Below, in pieces: positions 41,961-52,281 of a DNA stretch of 64,000 nucleotides. A program made the position numbers and the translations under genes. The notes beneath the pieces are model-generated. The model made no database searches and was not told the DNA's origin. It was given only the letters and a program-made list of their open reading frames with translations. Numbering within the stretch: the stretch's first letter is position 1; each line of letters begins with the position of its first letter. The stretch is from Magicicada septendecula (lineage: Eukaryota > Arthropoda > Insecta > Hemiptera > Cicadidae): contig JAWRYS010001507.1 of NCBI GenBank assembly GCA_034769895.1, forward strand, positions 1 through 64,000. Direction: 5' to 3'.

Positions 41961-42469
41961 TAAGGAAGTTTTTTGTAGTTCAGGGCAGACATTGGGATTA
42001 CTGTGAGCATTCAAGTGGTTATTAGTTAAGAGTGGTGTTCTATAATCGGACGGTATAATTGTGATGCAGTTGTGTTTAATTTTAGTGAACATTTTATTGC
42101 ATGTGAACAATTTTCATTTGATTTGTTGTAAAAGACTGTTGTTAATTACGAATTGTTTAACTGTAAAAATTAAAGGTGTGATTAGTGACTTAATTGGTGT
42201 CTTGTAATTTGTTTTCCACTGTACCTACGACGATCCGAATAGACCATCGTAACAATACGTTTAGTGTACGGATTCAATTCTATGTTCATACAGTTTTCAC
42301 ACTAATAAATATCAACAAAACAACACGCTGCCCACCACACAAAAACCCAAATTCATGTCATTTTCAAATATATTCTAATTGTGTTACTTCTGAAACATTT
42401 GAAGCTGCACATGGACTGTATTATATTGCATCAAGTATTATATTGGATCAGTAGTAAAATTGTCACTGT
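41961..42469. other. AT-rich intergenic
   Basis: No gene is seen. Contains one copy (42303-42343) of a short dispersed repeat also found at 54371-54411. Confidence 0.5.
42303..42343 (+). repeat. Short dispersed repeat, copy 1
   Basis: The block containing AATATCAACAAAACAAC and CTGCCCAC is shared with 54371-54411 in the same orientation, about 93% identical over 41 bp. It may be the edge of an unidentified element. Confidence 0.6.
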
Positions 42470-42960
42470 CATCATCAGCTATGGTTGTACAACCCGTGGT
42501 GGGTCTTGGCCTATTCCAAGCGTCGACTCCATTCCTCCCTATTGTATGTCCTGGCTTTCCAGTTTCCTATTTTCAGCTTTCCGAAGTCCTCCTCTATCTG
42601 GTCTTTGAATCTACTAATCGGGGTCTTCCTCTTTTTCTACTACCCATTGGTTTCTGGTAGAAAATATGTTTCGTAGGCTGTCCTTCCTCCATTCTCACTT
42701 TAGCCTGTATGTTTTGATTATCCTGACAATGTCCGGCTCTTTGAAAAGATGGTATAGTTCATAATTATAGCGCCTGCACCGCATTTCATTTTCTTGTACT
42801 CCTCTAAATATTGTTCTTAGAATCCGTCTTTCACAGCAACTTAGAAGTCTCTCGCTATTTTTTGTCACTGCCTAGGTTTCTGAAGCGTGTCAGCACTGGC
42901 CTGATAAGTGTTTTGTAAATTGATGTATTCGTGAAAGCTGCCTTATATTAGGGAAGGCCT
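42470..42960 (-). pseudogene. RTE-like LINE 3' end remnant
   Basis: Minus-strand reading gives FTNTSIYKTLIRPVLT near 42930, then MEEGQPTKHIFYQKPMGSRK, RGRPRLVDSKTR and a final KPGHTIGRNGVDAWNRPRP. This is the pattern of the region after the RT in RTE-like elements. Numerous stops are present and the RT itself is absent. Confidence 0.65.
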
Positions 42961-43975
42961 ATATTCTGCAAAGGACTGGATGAGAGTTAGATTATTTGTA
43001 CGGAATAAATATTATAAACAAATTTCGTTCATACAGACGTGTGAATATCATTTTCTAGTTTATTTGGATTAAAAAATAAATTATGATGTTCTTCACAGTG
43101 TCTTCTACACAATTTTGTTGTCTGTGTTCCCAAAGAATGGGTTGGACTCGGTAGATACATAATGAAACATGGGTTAACTGTAAAATATTAAAATACACGA
43201 GAAATGTAAAATAATTTTAAATTTATGTATGTATTCACATTATCTTGTCTGGTTGTGCAACACTTTTTCAGTTAAATATCAAAGGTTTTATCCTTGTGTA
43301 ATCCATGTAGTAATGCTGCCTTGGGCAAAAGGATGACAGTCGGAAGCATTTGATGTAATAGGGTCTTTTTAACTGCACACCTATCTCCAGCACCGTCTTT
43401 GTGCACCAATCAGATTGCACTGTTAGTAAGATGAGATATGTGTTTTGAGCCCACATTACTATAATTAATATTCATCAATCTCAGCTAATCATCTTTAATG
43501 AAGATGACCAACATCTATGCTTCAATGGGTGTTCTTTCCATTTTCTTTGATGATATGATATTTAGTTCATGTCTTACATCCTCGTTTGTGTATCTGTTTA
43601 GTCATGTACATCCTTTCTCTCTTCTGATAAATTTTATTTTTTGTGCTTGTATTTACAATCAACAAATATTCCCTCAGTTTAACATAATATCTTACTTGAA
43701 AAAATTGTGTACTCTGAATAGTGTTCACAAATTAACAAATGTATTAAAAATGTATGTACCTATAACCCTTGAAGCTGTGTTCGCTGCACTCTGACAAAGC
43801 AGATGTGAAAATATGGAGTAACAATTTACTCTATTTCAAACCAGAGGAAACAATGTTTCAAGATGTACACATTCAAATAGTGACAAATCGAGTACTTGCT
43901 GCCAATGCTTTATGCAAGAATGAATTGGTTAATTAAAAAAATGTTGATCGTGTCATGACGTGTGATATATAATTT
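42961..43975. other. AT-rich intergenic, no gene recognised
   Basis: The longest frame (43498-43794, 98 codons) has no recognisable motif. A short stretch at about 43953-43975 is an inexact continuation of the inverted repeat that follows. Confidence 0.45.
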
Positions 43976-44048
43976 ACTAAATATCACTATAATATTGACG
44001 ACTCGGAACACAAAGTTTTTTATAAGTAAAAACGTAAAGTTTTACCTT

Positions 44049-44095
44049 ACAGCCTAAACCGGCTTTCACCTATAGAAGGCTTCATCAGAGGCTGT
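44049..44095 (-). ncRNA. Candidate hammerhead ribozyme, left arm
   Basis: Exact mirror of the motif at 45596-45642: core CUGAUGA at 44088-44082, stem I 44095-44089 with 44055-44049, palindromic stem III AGCCGGUU. The GIY-YIG stop codon lies inside the core. Confidence 0.65.
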
Positions 44096-44975
44096 CGTTA
44101 GTAGCGCTGCTCGTCTTGTTGTTGGCGACGAGAAAGTGTTTCGAAAGATTGAGGCTGTGTGTGTGTGATGAGATGTGTTCGAATAATGCGTGCGATTTGA
44201 ATTGTGTCTGTTCGTTTAGGATGTCGTTTTTATTTGTTTTTGTGTGTTTGTATATTTCTAATTGTTCTAGAGTGTCTAGTTTTCGGCCTTTTGTGTGTAC
44301 GTGTAGTATGTTCATGTTATTGTCGATGTTTTTATATGTGTGGTTTGCTTCAATGAGGTGGTTTGCGAAGGTAGATTCTGTAGTGTTGTGGAGTGCTTTT
44401 GTGTGTTCAATGTATCTCTGTTTGAAGCTACGTCCTGTCTGGCCTATGTAGAATTTACTGCAATTTGAACAATTTAGTTTATATACACCGGGTAGATCGA
44501 ATTTGTTTTGTGCTTTGGGCATGCGTTTTGATAGTGTGTGTTCTGTTTTGTTAGTAGTTTTGTAAGCGATTCTGTATCCTGCTTTTTTGAATTTGTGGGC
44601 AATTTTTTCTGTTTGTTGATGTATGTTAGTGTTATGAATTTGTTGTTTTCTGTCTTTGTCTGTTGTTTGTTTTGTGTTTTGTGTAGGAGTTTACTGACTA
44701 TTGTTCTGTCATAACCGTTAGATTCTGCTAGATATTTTATCGTGTTTAGTTCGTCTTTGTAGTCTATTTCATCTAAGGGGATGTTGTTAAGTCTATGTAT
44801 CATGGTTCTAAAAGCAGCTAGTTTGTGTTGTATTGGGTGATTGGAGGTGTTGTGTATTAGTGTGTCAGTTGTAGTTGGTTTTCTGTATATACTGAATTTG
44901 TGCCTGTGTTCTAGTTTTGTGACGGAGAGGTCTAAGAAGTTTATGGTATTGTTGTATTCGTATTCGGCAGTGAAG
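44085..44975 (-). pseudogene. Penelope-like RT C terminus, linker and GIY-YIG endonuclease (left copy)
   Basis: From 44975 downward the minus strand reads TAEYEYNNTINFLDLSVTKL and FSIYRKPTTTDTLIHNTSNHP, followed by HKLAAFRTMIHRLNN. This is the conserved end of a Penelope RT. The linker and the GIY-YIG domain follow (GVY at residues 12-14 of frame 44522-44085, YIGQTGR at 25-31). A 4-bp loss near 44613 puts the endonuclease in a different frame from the RT end (44803-44474). The catalytic RT core is absent. Confidence 0.85.
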
Positions 44976-45168
44976 ACGGTTATGACAGAACAATAGTCAG
45001 TAAACTCCTACACAAAACAAACAACAGACAAAGACAGAAAACAACAAATTCATAACACTAACATACATCAACAAACAAACAGAAAAAATTGCCCACAAAT
45101 TCAAAAAAGCAGGATACAGAATCGCTTACAAAACTACTAACAAAACAGAACACACACTATCAAAACGC

Positions 45169-45606
45169 ATGCCCAAAGCACAAAACAAATTCGATCTACC
45201 CGGTGTATATAAACTAAATTGTTCAAATTGCAGTAAATTCTACATAGGCCAGACAGGACGTAGCTTCAAACAGAGATACATTGAACACACAAAAGCACTC
45301 CACAACACTACAGAATCTACCTTCGCAAACCACCTCATTGAAGCAAACCACACATATAAAAACATCGACAATAACATGAACATACTACACGTACACACAA
45401 AAGGCCGAAAACTAGACACTCTAGAACAATTAAAAATATACAAACACACAAAAACAAATAAAAACGACATCCTAAACGAACAGACACAATTCAAATCGCA
45501 CGCATTATTCGAACACATCTCATCACACACACACAGCCTCAATCTTTCGAAACACTTTCTCGTCGCCAACAACAAGACGAGCAGCGCTACTAACGACAGC
45601 CTCTGA
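45169..45606 (+). CDS. GIY-YIG endonuclease domain of Penelope-like element (right copy)
   Basis: This 145-codon frame encodes the endonuclease that nicks target DNA for Penelope-type retrotransposition. GVY (12-14) and YIGQTGR (25-31) form the GIY-YIG signature; R36, H40 and HLIEANH further on fit the family. The reading extends upstream without a stop through the linker (KIAHKFKKAGYRIAYKT), so the Met chosen is not a native start. It differs from the left copy by one residue (LEQLKIY vs LEQLEIY). The stop TGA (45604-45606) is part of the hammerhead-like core. Confidence 0.85.
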   Translation: MPKAQNKFDLPGVYKLNCSNCSKFYIGQTGRSFKQRYIEHTKALHNTTESTFANHLIEANHTYKNIDNNMNILHVHTKGRKLDTLEQLKIYKHTKTNKNDILNEQTQFKSHALFEHISSHTHSLNLSKHFLVANNKTSSATNDSL

Positions 45607-45642
45607 TGAAGCCTTCTATAGGTGAAAGCCGGTTTAGGCTGT
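45596..45642 (+). ncRNA. Candidate hammerhead ribozyme, right arm
   Basis: Order: stem I strand ACAGCCU (45596-45602), core CUGAUGA (45603-45609), extra A, stem II GCCU/AGGU with loop UCUAU (45611-45623), GAA (45624-45626), stem III AGCCGGUU (45627-45634, self-complementary with G-U pairs), cleavage residue U (45635), stem I strand AGGCUGU (45636-45642). Stem I is 7 perfect base pairs directly next to the core and cleavage site. Hammerheads with minimal or dimeric stem III are reported from Penelope-like elements. The extra base before stem II is the main oddity. Confidence 0.65.
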
Positions 45643-45715
45643 AAGGTAAAACTTTACGTTTTTACTTATAAAAAACTTTGTGTTCCGAGTCGTCAATATT
45701 ATAGTGATATTTAGT

Positions 45716-46007
45716 TAAGTAACGGACACGTCATGGACAACGAAATCCAAGAATATAATTTACATTTGTAACTATGTTATAATTATTACAATTTGTAATG
45801 CAAGTGCGTAATGTGCATGAAACAGACGCAATGTTTTGACATTTATATAAATTACATACATACACAGATCCTTGGCCCAGATCAAGCCTTGGTCTCCAAA
45901 AGAAATTGCCTCCGCTTATTCCCGTCCTCAGCCATCTGCCATTAATTCACTGCGCCCAGCTTCCTCGCATCACTGCTGACCTGGTCCAACCATCTGTTCT
46001 TTGGTCT
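45716..46007. other. Short AT-rich gap, then eroded LINE 3' sequence
   Basis: 45716-45880 shows nothing recognisable. From ~45880 the minus strand resembles the end of the following RTE-like element (a Trp/Arg-rich tail) but is too eroded to delimit. Confidence 0.4.
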
Positions 46008-46540
46008 TCACATCTTCGTTTTTCCTATTTGCTTGTGTTTCATAATTCTTTTTGCCATACATTCGTCATCCATTCTCTGAACGTGTCCTGCCCATCTTAA
46101 TCTATTAATTTTGGCAAATCGGACAACTGTAATGTCATTGTACTTAACATATAAGTCATTATTATTTCTCTTTCTCCAGACTCTGTCCTGCTGAATTGGC
46201 CCATAAATCCTTCTCAGTATCTTCTTTTCAAACACAGCCAGCCTCTGTTCATCAATTTTCTTGAGTACCCAGCACTCAGAGCCATATGTCAATACAGACA
46301 TTGGCCTTTCCAATGTCTTATAAAGCGTGGCTTTAGTTTCTGTGGTTAATAGTCTTGATTTAAAATGTTTATTTAGCCTGTAGTAGCTTCTATTAGCAGC
46401 AAGAATTCTTCTTTCAATTTCTTTTGTGCAGTTATTCTCAGCATCGACATATGTCCCCAGATATATGAAGCCTTTTACTCTTTCAAAAGTATATTTAAAA
46501 TATTATCATTATTGCTTCCCACAGACATAAATTTTGTTTT

Positions 46541-46785
46541 ATTTGAAATATCTACCGGACTGTTTGGCCGTGGTCCAAGGTTTACATTCAAACCAAACGT
46601 TTCAGCAGCATCACTGGCTGCCATCTTCAGTGGATATTAGAGTCGATCTAACGTGGGGCGTTGTACGTCAGGCTCACAGTACTGTGGTGAAGGCTACACA
46701 ATATTGTGGGCCTGACGTACGACGCCCCTCGTTAGGTAGACTCGGCCTTGGACCATGGCCAAACAGCCCGGTAGATATTTCAAAT
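46541..46785 (-). mobile_element. Small inverted-repeat insertion with hammerhead-like motif (second type)
   Basis: A 245-bp insertion splits the LINE RT. Its outer arms 46541-46580 and 46746-46785 are inverted repeats with two mismatches in 40. An inner inverted repeat spans 46640-46742. It is non-coding. It shares the design of the insertion at 38641-38876 (arms around a hammerhead-like motif on the minus strand) but not its sequence. No target duplication is obvious. Confidence 0.6.
46595..46636 (-). ncRNA. Candidate hammerhead ribozyme in the second small insertion
   Basis: Minus strand: CCA stem I strand, core CUGAAGA (46630-46624), extra U, stem II GGCAGC/GCUGCU with a 7-base loop (46622-46604), GAA (46603-46601), stem III ACGU palindrome (46600-46597), cleavage residue U (46596; GUU triplet), then UGG pairing with CCA. 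Stem I is short (3 bp plus an isolated pair). Weaker than the other two examples. Confidence 0.5.
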
Positions 46786-47048
46786 ACATCTGACACCAGC
46801 CGTGAAAGCCTTAAAACAATATAAACATTTCATTTTCATTTATAACAAGCCTCCATACTCTTAGCTGATGATTCAAGTGCTCTAAAGGCATTCTTCAGAT
46901 TATTTTCATTTGTGCTGATAATATCTATATCATCTGCATATGCTAGGAGCTGGACTCCTTTATTAAAAATATGTCCTCCTGTTTGTATTCCAGAGTCTTG
47001 TATTACCTTTTCAAGTGCAATGTTGTACAGTAGCCAGGATAAGGGCAT

Positions 47049-47989
47049 CTCCCTGTTTAAGTTTTATATAAATTGCACATTAATCATCAATTCAGGGAGT
47101 GGGGAACTGGCAGCTACATTACGAGCAATATTTGCTTGTATTCGGAACCTGACCATTTTAGCATAGAAAGCTACAACATTGGCTGCTGTTATCTAGAAAC
47201 TTAGTTTGTTTTAAATAGAACATTATAAAAATAAATTACACTTGACATATAAACTGAAATTTGCATTTTCTTCAAAGTTAAAAGTAATCTGCTTTTTCCA
47301 GATGCAAAAAATTTGAAACAACTGCAACACAATATTTAAAAAAAAAAGTTATATAACGGATTTTGTTATAACAATAGGAGGCATTAATAAAACTACTAGC
47401 ACAGGCTCCTGGTGTTTGTCATTTACAACTAACGAAGGAAGGAATTCACAGAAGCAGTTGTGTATGTGGTCTTTCATTATGCTCCATATGAAGACAAAAT
47501 TACCAGTGAAGTTTATGACAAAAATCTTATGAAAATATGCACAATCATTAAAGGTGTTGTTTTGCGTACATCAACTGCTGATAATAAGAAATGCACACAT
47601 TAAGCAAGTTAGTAAATGGCAGTATTTAGAAACAACACCCATGAATCGAAAACAATCAAGTGAATAAGCCAACAGGAATGGCAAAACTGCAATTATGAAA
47701 ATGCAGACAGACAAAAGTTTGAAGCCTGATCTCTTATCATGTGTTGTTACAACATGTATCACAGACATTTGGATATTTAAGAAACATAAGTGAACAGAAC
47801 TTAAGTGAGGGTTTTGAATTTTGGATATGTTGAAGGTTTCTTGAATAGTGTCTTACTGGATGGTTGTCGAAGTCTTAAGTGATGCGTGCTGCAAACGTAA
47901 GAGGTTTTCAGTGTCAAATTCATGTCTGGGATGACCATGTTCATCAAGTTGTTCTACGCCTGAACATTTCCCCTGACAAACTGTCCCAT
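47049..47989. other. AT-rich intergenic, no gene recognised
   Basis: No frame over 85 codons and no motif recognised. Confidence 0.5.
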
Positions 47990-48290
47990 CCCCTGGCACC
48001 ATTCAAATTGACGGAGTGGCTCTAGCCAAGGTAAATATCTTCTGTTACCTGGTACTGTGATGACTTCTTGTAAATGAAAATGTACAAGAAAGGATTAATG
48101 CTGCTTGGATGTGAAGGAGTGAGGTCACAGGAGTCCTTTGTGACAACACACTGTCAGTTCTCCTGAAATCTACAATATAGCACACAATGGTGAGCCCAGT
48201 TGCCCTGTACAGCACCGAGTGTTGGGCTGCCTCCAAAACTGCAGAGCAGTAATTATACAAATCAAAGGTTCTGTCACGTATCAGGGACAT
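47990..48290 (+). pseudogene. LINE remnant (RTE-like, post-RT region)
   Basis: Plus-strand reading gives ERINAAWM, EVTGVLCDNTLSVLLKSTI and MVSPVALYSTECWAASKTAEQ. This is a pattern common in arthropod RTE-like elements just after the RT palm. Stops and frame changes throughout. Confidence 0.6.
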
Positions 48291-48779
48291 TGTAGAGGAT
48301 CACTGCTTGATTACGTCAACATCACTGTCAGGTGCTTGGCTGGTGTGCAGGAATGGTGACTTCATTGGCACAGACAAGTTTTGCAAGTAGCACCTGACAC
48401 TGTCAAATTTTAGCCTGTCACATAAAAGTTGACGGTAAAAAGACGCCTGGACAATAGAAACTGTTATGGATAGACACTATAAAGCCAATATTCATAGTGC
48501 AAAACAACTTAGAGGATGTGACGGACTGTACTAAATGGTTATTGATCTGGAAAGTGGACCCAATTCCAATGGGAAAACAGTAAGAGGAAGAAGAAGTGGA
48601 AGAATGGATATACGGTTGACACAGAAAATAAATTTGAAAAACTTTGGGAAGCTGTGTCAGGACCAAAACTTGAAGTTCTGTAATTTTTATTTTTGGGGTA
48701 GAATCAAAATCAGATACAATCCAGAATTAATTTTGGAGATATGACTATATCTACGTTAAATGGAATCCTGTGTATGCGA
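48291..48779. other. Intergenic, eroded repeat sequence
   Basis: Nothing reliable. The frame 48535-48744 has no family signature. Confidence 0.4.
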
Positions 48780-49196
48780 TAAGCAAATTACAGCAGAACC
48801 AAAATATTTAAAACCATTGTCAGAAGTATCGTGACTTACGGCTCAGAAGTTTGGACTACTAATAAACACACAAGAACAAAATTAATGACAGCAGTCTTTT
48901 GGAGACGTTCGGCAAGAGTATCCAGACGTGAGACAATTAAAATATCGGTATGGAGAACCATACATGACTTCCATATTCTAAGATTTATATTTAAAATCAT
49001 TTTCACCCAAACAGCCAGGCTGTGTCTTACCTGCCTTTTTATTGCTGTATTAAATGAAAAATATTATATTACATTAAAATGAAAAAATTATAATTTTATT
49101 GCCTGGCAACAAAATTATTTTATTTTTAACAATTACCATTGTTTCAAAAAGGTTAACTAAATTTTCAAGTACTTTACTCTTGTTAAAACGTAAAAG

Positions 49197-49980
49197 GTTG
49201 CAGGTAAACTACCCCTTCCCCTTAACCGATCTTCACCAAAATCGAAAGTCATTGAGACCTCTACAATTCAGGGACGTATGCAAAAAATTATTTGATTCTG
49301 TTTGAATTTGCGGCTGCTATCGTTTGCCATAGAAAATACGCTTGATAAAAAAAGTTGCAGGTAAACTACCCCTTCCCCTTAACCGATCTTCACCAAAAAC
49401 AATAGGTCTTGAGTACTCTACAAATCAGGGCTGTATGCAAAACATTATTTGATTCTGTTTGAATTTGCGGCTGTTATCGTTTGCCATAGAAAATACCCTT
49501 GTTAAAAAAACGTTGCAGGTAAACTACCCCTTTCCCTCAACCGATCTTCACCAAAAACAATAGGTCTTGAGAACTCTACAATTTAGGGCTGTATGCAAAT
49601 AATCTTTTGATTCTGTTTGAATTTGCGGCTGTTATCGTTTGCCATAGGAAATACCCTTGTTAAAACATAAAACGTTACAGGTAAACTACCCCTTTCCCTT
49701 AACCGATCTTCACCAAAATCAACAGACCTTGAGAACTCTACAATTCAGGGCTGTATGCGAAACATTATTTCATTCTGTATGAATTTGCGGCTGTTATCGT
49801 TTGCCAAACAAACAAAATTACCCTTGCTAAAAAAAAACCGTTGCAGGTAAACTACCCCTTTCCCTCAACCGATCTTCACCAAAAACAATAGGTCGCGAGT
49901 ACTCTGCAAATCAGGGCTGCATGCAAAAAATTATTTGATTCTGTTTGAATTTGCGGCAGTTATCGTTTGCCATAGAAAAA
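49197..49980. repeat. Five-copy ~160-bp minisatellite
   Basis: Copies begin at 49197, 49354, 49512, 49674 and 49840 (spacings 157-166). Each starts GTTGCAGGTAAACTACC (one GTTACAG variant) and includes AACCGATCTTCACCAAAA and a TTTGAATTTGCGGC block. Copy-to-copy divergence is moderate. Confidence 0.9.
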
Positions 49981-49985
49981 AAATC

Positions 49986-50027
49986 TACAGACAAGACAGA
50001 CAGACAGACAGACACACAGACAGACAC
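49986..50027. repeat. (ACAG)n microsatellite
   Basis: Imperfect ACAG/CAGA repeat directly after the minisatellite. Confidence 0.85.
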
Positions 50028-50640
50028 TTTTCGGAAAACGACTTTTTTTGCATGTTTTGAGTGTAGTAGAATCAGAATCTGCAATAATCTCGAACACGAT
50101 TTTTTTTGCCATCACCATACTTCCATTCCTTAAGGAATATGGAAGTAAAATGAAGTCATTAAGGACAGAATGAATGTGAAAAATTCAATTGCTGATTTTA
50201 TTCAAACAAAAATATTACAATGGTACAGACACACGAAAAGAATGGCACAGGGAAGATTGCCAAGGAGAGTTATGGAATACACCCCACCATGAAGAAAGAA
50301 AAGAGGAAGATCACCTGGATAGAAGAAATTCAGACTATCTCAGGGAACGAGAAATTGAAGATCTTTGGATGGACAAGGAGCAGTGGAAGATGAGAATTCA
50401 ATCACTTCTGTAATCTTTGGTTCCGGAAAATGTGTAAACACTGTACACCTGGAAATAATAATAATAAATCAAAAGCAGATCATTAGGATGAACAAAAATC
50501 TCGTTGATCAGACACTTGCAAGAATGGGTGCATGTTCATTCACACGCTTTTTCAGGGTGATTGTATCAAAGGTTTAGATAACCATGACGACTGCCAAACT
50601 CTGTCATGAGGCAGCACAATAAGAGGAAGAAGGTGTCATT

Positions 50641-51873
50641 CAGTGGCGGCGATAAGGCCCCCGCAGACCCCGCGGCGCGGGGGGGGCCCCAGTTGGCCCA
50701 GTCATGGGACATAACTTGTAACATGAAAAATAAGCGTAAACGAGTTGTAAAACGCTTCTTTGTTGAATTATCAGTTGACCATAGAATTGACGACCCAGTG
50801 AAATCACTTGAAGTAAAAGTTTTCAATGCAACACTAGATACTGTAATAGCTCAGCTACAAATGAGATTCGAAGGATTGCGTTGCATTGATGATAGGTTTT
50901 CATTCCTGACGCCTCAGAATTTAGTAAACTTCTCACAAGAGACAATAGTGGAGAAAAGTAAGGCTCTGGTAAATGTGTATCCTGGTGACCTTTCCACATC
51001 ACTGCCTGACCAAGTAATATCCTTCAAAGCTCTACACAAGAAAAGAATTCGAGAAATGATGAATTTACTGGTTGAAGAAAACAGCTGCCTTATGAGTTGC
51101 CTCCCAGACTTAACTACAGCTTTGCAGCTTTATTTAACCATATTTGTCACAACAGCTACAGCGGAAAGAAGCTTTTCAAAACTTAAATTAATTAAGTCAT
51201 ACTTAAGAAGTACCATGGCCCAAACTCGGTTGAGTGACTTGGCACTGTTAAGCATTGAGCATGAAGAGACACAGAAAACTAATATCAACGAAGTGGTTGA
51301 AAAGTTCTTAGCTATTAAAAAAAGAAGACTAGGCTTAGGAAAACAGTGAACTTTGGTTGATCCTCATCTGTAAATATTGTACATTACTTGAGTTCGAGTA
51401 TTATTGAATTGGATTAGACTTAAGGAGAACTTGTACAGAGTATATTCAAGAATTTTACAAATTCAGTTACAAACTAATTTAAATGTTTGAAAAAGCTAGA
51501 ATGTTAATTTGATATTCGTTTTTAAATAATAAATTTTTAACACTGTGTGCGGTACTGTTTCATAGTCTGAATTTAGATCTTTGACATAAAAATAAATCAT
51601 TCTTTTTATTTTGGTTTTTTTATAGTTTGTATAGAACTTTGTCTATTTAGCAACAATGAATTTTAAGAGTTTGTACACGTGTAAAACGTCCTTTGCAAAT
51701 TGCAAACGCTTTGTGATAGACGAGAAAGTATTCACAAACCATTGTTGTGAAACACACGTAAATAGAAACTCATTTGAGTGTTTTCCCCTATTACGTATAC
51801 AAAATTTAACCATTTTTATAGGGCCCCCTAATTAGTTTCACGGGGGGCCCCCGTTTTGATAGCGCCGCCACTG
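50641..51873 (+). mobile_element. hAT element, internally deleted, with 8-bp target duplication
   Basis: The ends CAGTGGCGGCG (50641) and CGCCGCCACTG (to 51873) are inverted repeats, flanked by the direct repeat GTGTCATT at 50633-50640 and 51874-51881. An 8-bp duplication and these ends are typical of hAT. The element is 1,233 bp and keeps only the C-terminal third of the transposase. Confidence 0.92.
50723..51349 (+). CDS. hAT transposase C-terminal fragment with dimerisation domain
   Basis: This 208-codon fragment reads KVFNATLDTVIAQLQMRF (the helical part of the catalytic domain) and ends with the hAT dimerisation motif TATAERSFSKLKLIKSYLRS followed by RLSDLALLSIEHE. The N-terminal zinc finger and the first catalytic Asp are missing. 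The reading frame is open upstream beyond the element's end, so the Met at 50723 is only the first convenient start. It resembles the ZMYM1-like hAT group common in arthropods. Confidence 0.85.
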   Translation: MKNKRKRVVKRFFVELSVDHRIDDPVKSLEVKVFNATLDTVIAQLQMRFEGLRCIDDRFSFLTPQNLVNFSQETIVEKSKALVNVYPGDLSTSLPDQVISFKALHKKRIREMMNLLVEENSCLMSCLPDLTTALQLYLTIFVTTATAERSFSKLKLIKSYLRSTMAQTRLSDLALLSIEHEETQKTNINEVVEKFLAIKKRRLGLGKQ

Positions 51874-51881
51874 GTGTCATT

Positions 51882-52281
51882 TATTATTAATCTGCAATAC
51901 CAGAAGGTACTAAATATATTCAAATCCACACTGAGAATAAACAAGAATGTACACAACTTAAAATGCATCACTTGACAGGCCATGTTAGTTTGAAGAATGG
52001 AGGTTTTTTTTTTTAATCTAACAGACAGCCAAAGAAAAATTCTGACAAATGCTGCTATTTTTGGTTTTACTGTGCAATTAAAATTTCTGTCTACCAACAT
52101 AAACAATTGAAGTCCATACAAGTACGGACTTATGCCCATACAAATACAATCATATAAACAAGAAATGATGAGTTAATTTATTTATATACACAGCTGATAA
52201 AAGTATCAAAAGTTTTGGGACCGTTTTGTAGAGAATGAGATTTGATCAAAATTGTTTGTGACTTTTGGATTTCCAGTACTA
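51882..52281. other. AT-rich gap, no gene recognised
   Basis: Nothing beyond short frames. Confidence 0.5.

Larger units (their letters stand above)
43976..45715. mobile_element. Penelope-like element in head-to-head inverted configuration
   Basis: The left arm (43976-44718, 743 bp) and the right arm (44976-45715, 740 bp) are near-perfect inverted repeats around a 257-bp loop. The left copy reads on the minus strand and extends through the loop into the RT C terminus. The right copy reads on the plus strand and is 5'-truncated. Penelope-like elements are known for partial inverted copies at their 5' end. The arms differ by a 4-bp deletion on the left (near 44613) and a 7-bp deletion on the right (near 45020), so each arm preserves what the other lost. 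Similarity continues weakly beyond both ends (CATGACGTG / CACGTCATG). Confidence 0.85.
46008..47048 (-). pseudogene. RTE-like LINE reverse transcriptase C-terminal half, interrupted
   Basis: Minus-strand pieces read SWLLYNIALEKVIQDSG and the catalytic YADDIDIIST (47048-46836). After the insertion at 46541-46785 come VGSNNDN, FIYLGTYVDAENNC, LTYGSECWVLKKIDEQRL, RRIYGPIQQDRVWRKR and RLRWAGHVQRMDDE (down to 46008). The layout is that of the RT palm and 3' region of RTE/BovB-type elements. Several frame changes are present. Confidence 0.75.
48967..50146. mobile_element. Non-autonomous element with short inverted ends and internal minisatellite
   Basis: The left end ACTTCCATATTCTAAG (48967-48982) is matched in inverse at the right end (CTTAAGGAATATGGAAGT, 50129-50146). 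It interrupts the LINE above and has no coding potential. The body is mostly a five-copy ~160-bp repeat followed by a CAGA-type microsatellite. The superfamily is unknown. Confidence 0.6.
48780..50420 (+). pseudogene. LINE 3' region split by an inserted element
   Basis: The first part (48780-48940) reads TYGSEVWTTNKHTRTKLMTA and FWRRSARVSRRE. The second part (~50150-50420) reads KNSIADFIQTKILQWYRHTKRM and GRLPRRVMEYTPP, with a following KKRGR stretch. Joined, these give the usual post-RT region of an RTE-like element. Element 48967-50146 lies between the two parts. Confidence 0.7.

Noticed and set aside
44116..44451. Plus-strand 111-codon Cys/Val/Phe-rich frame and its mirror at 45240-45575
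   Set aside because: Exactly antisense to the GIY-YIG ORFs in both arms; a shadow of the inverted repeat.
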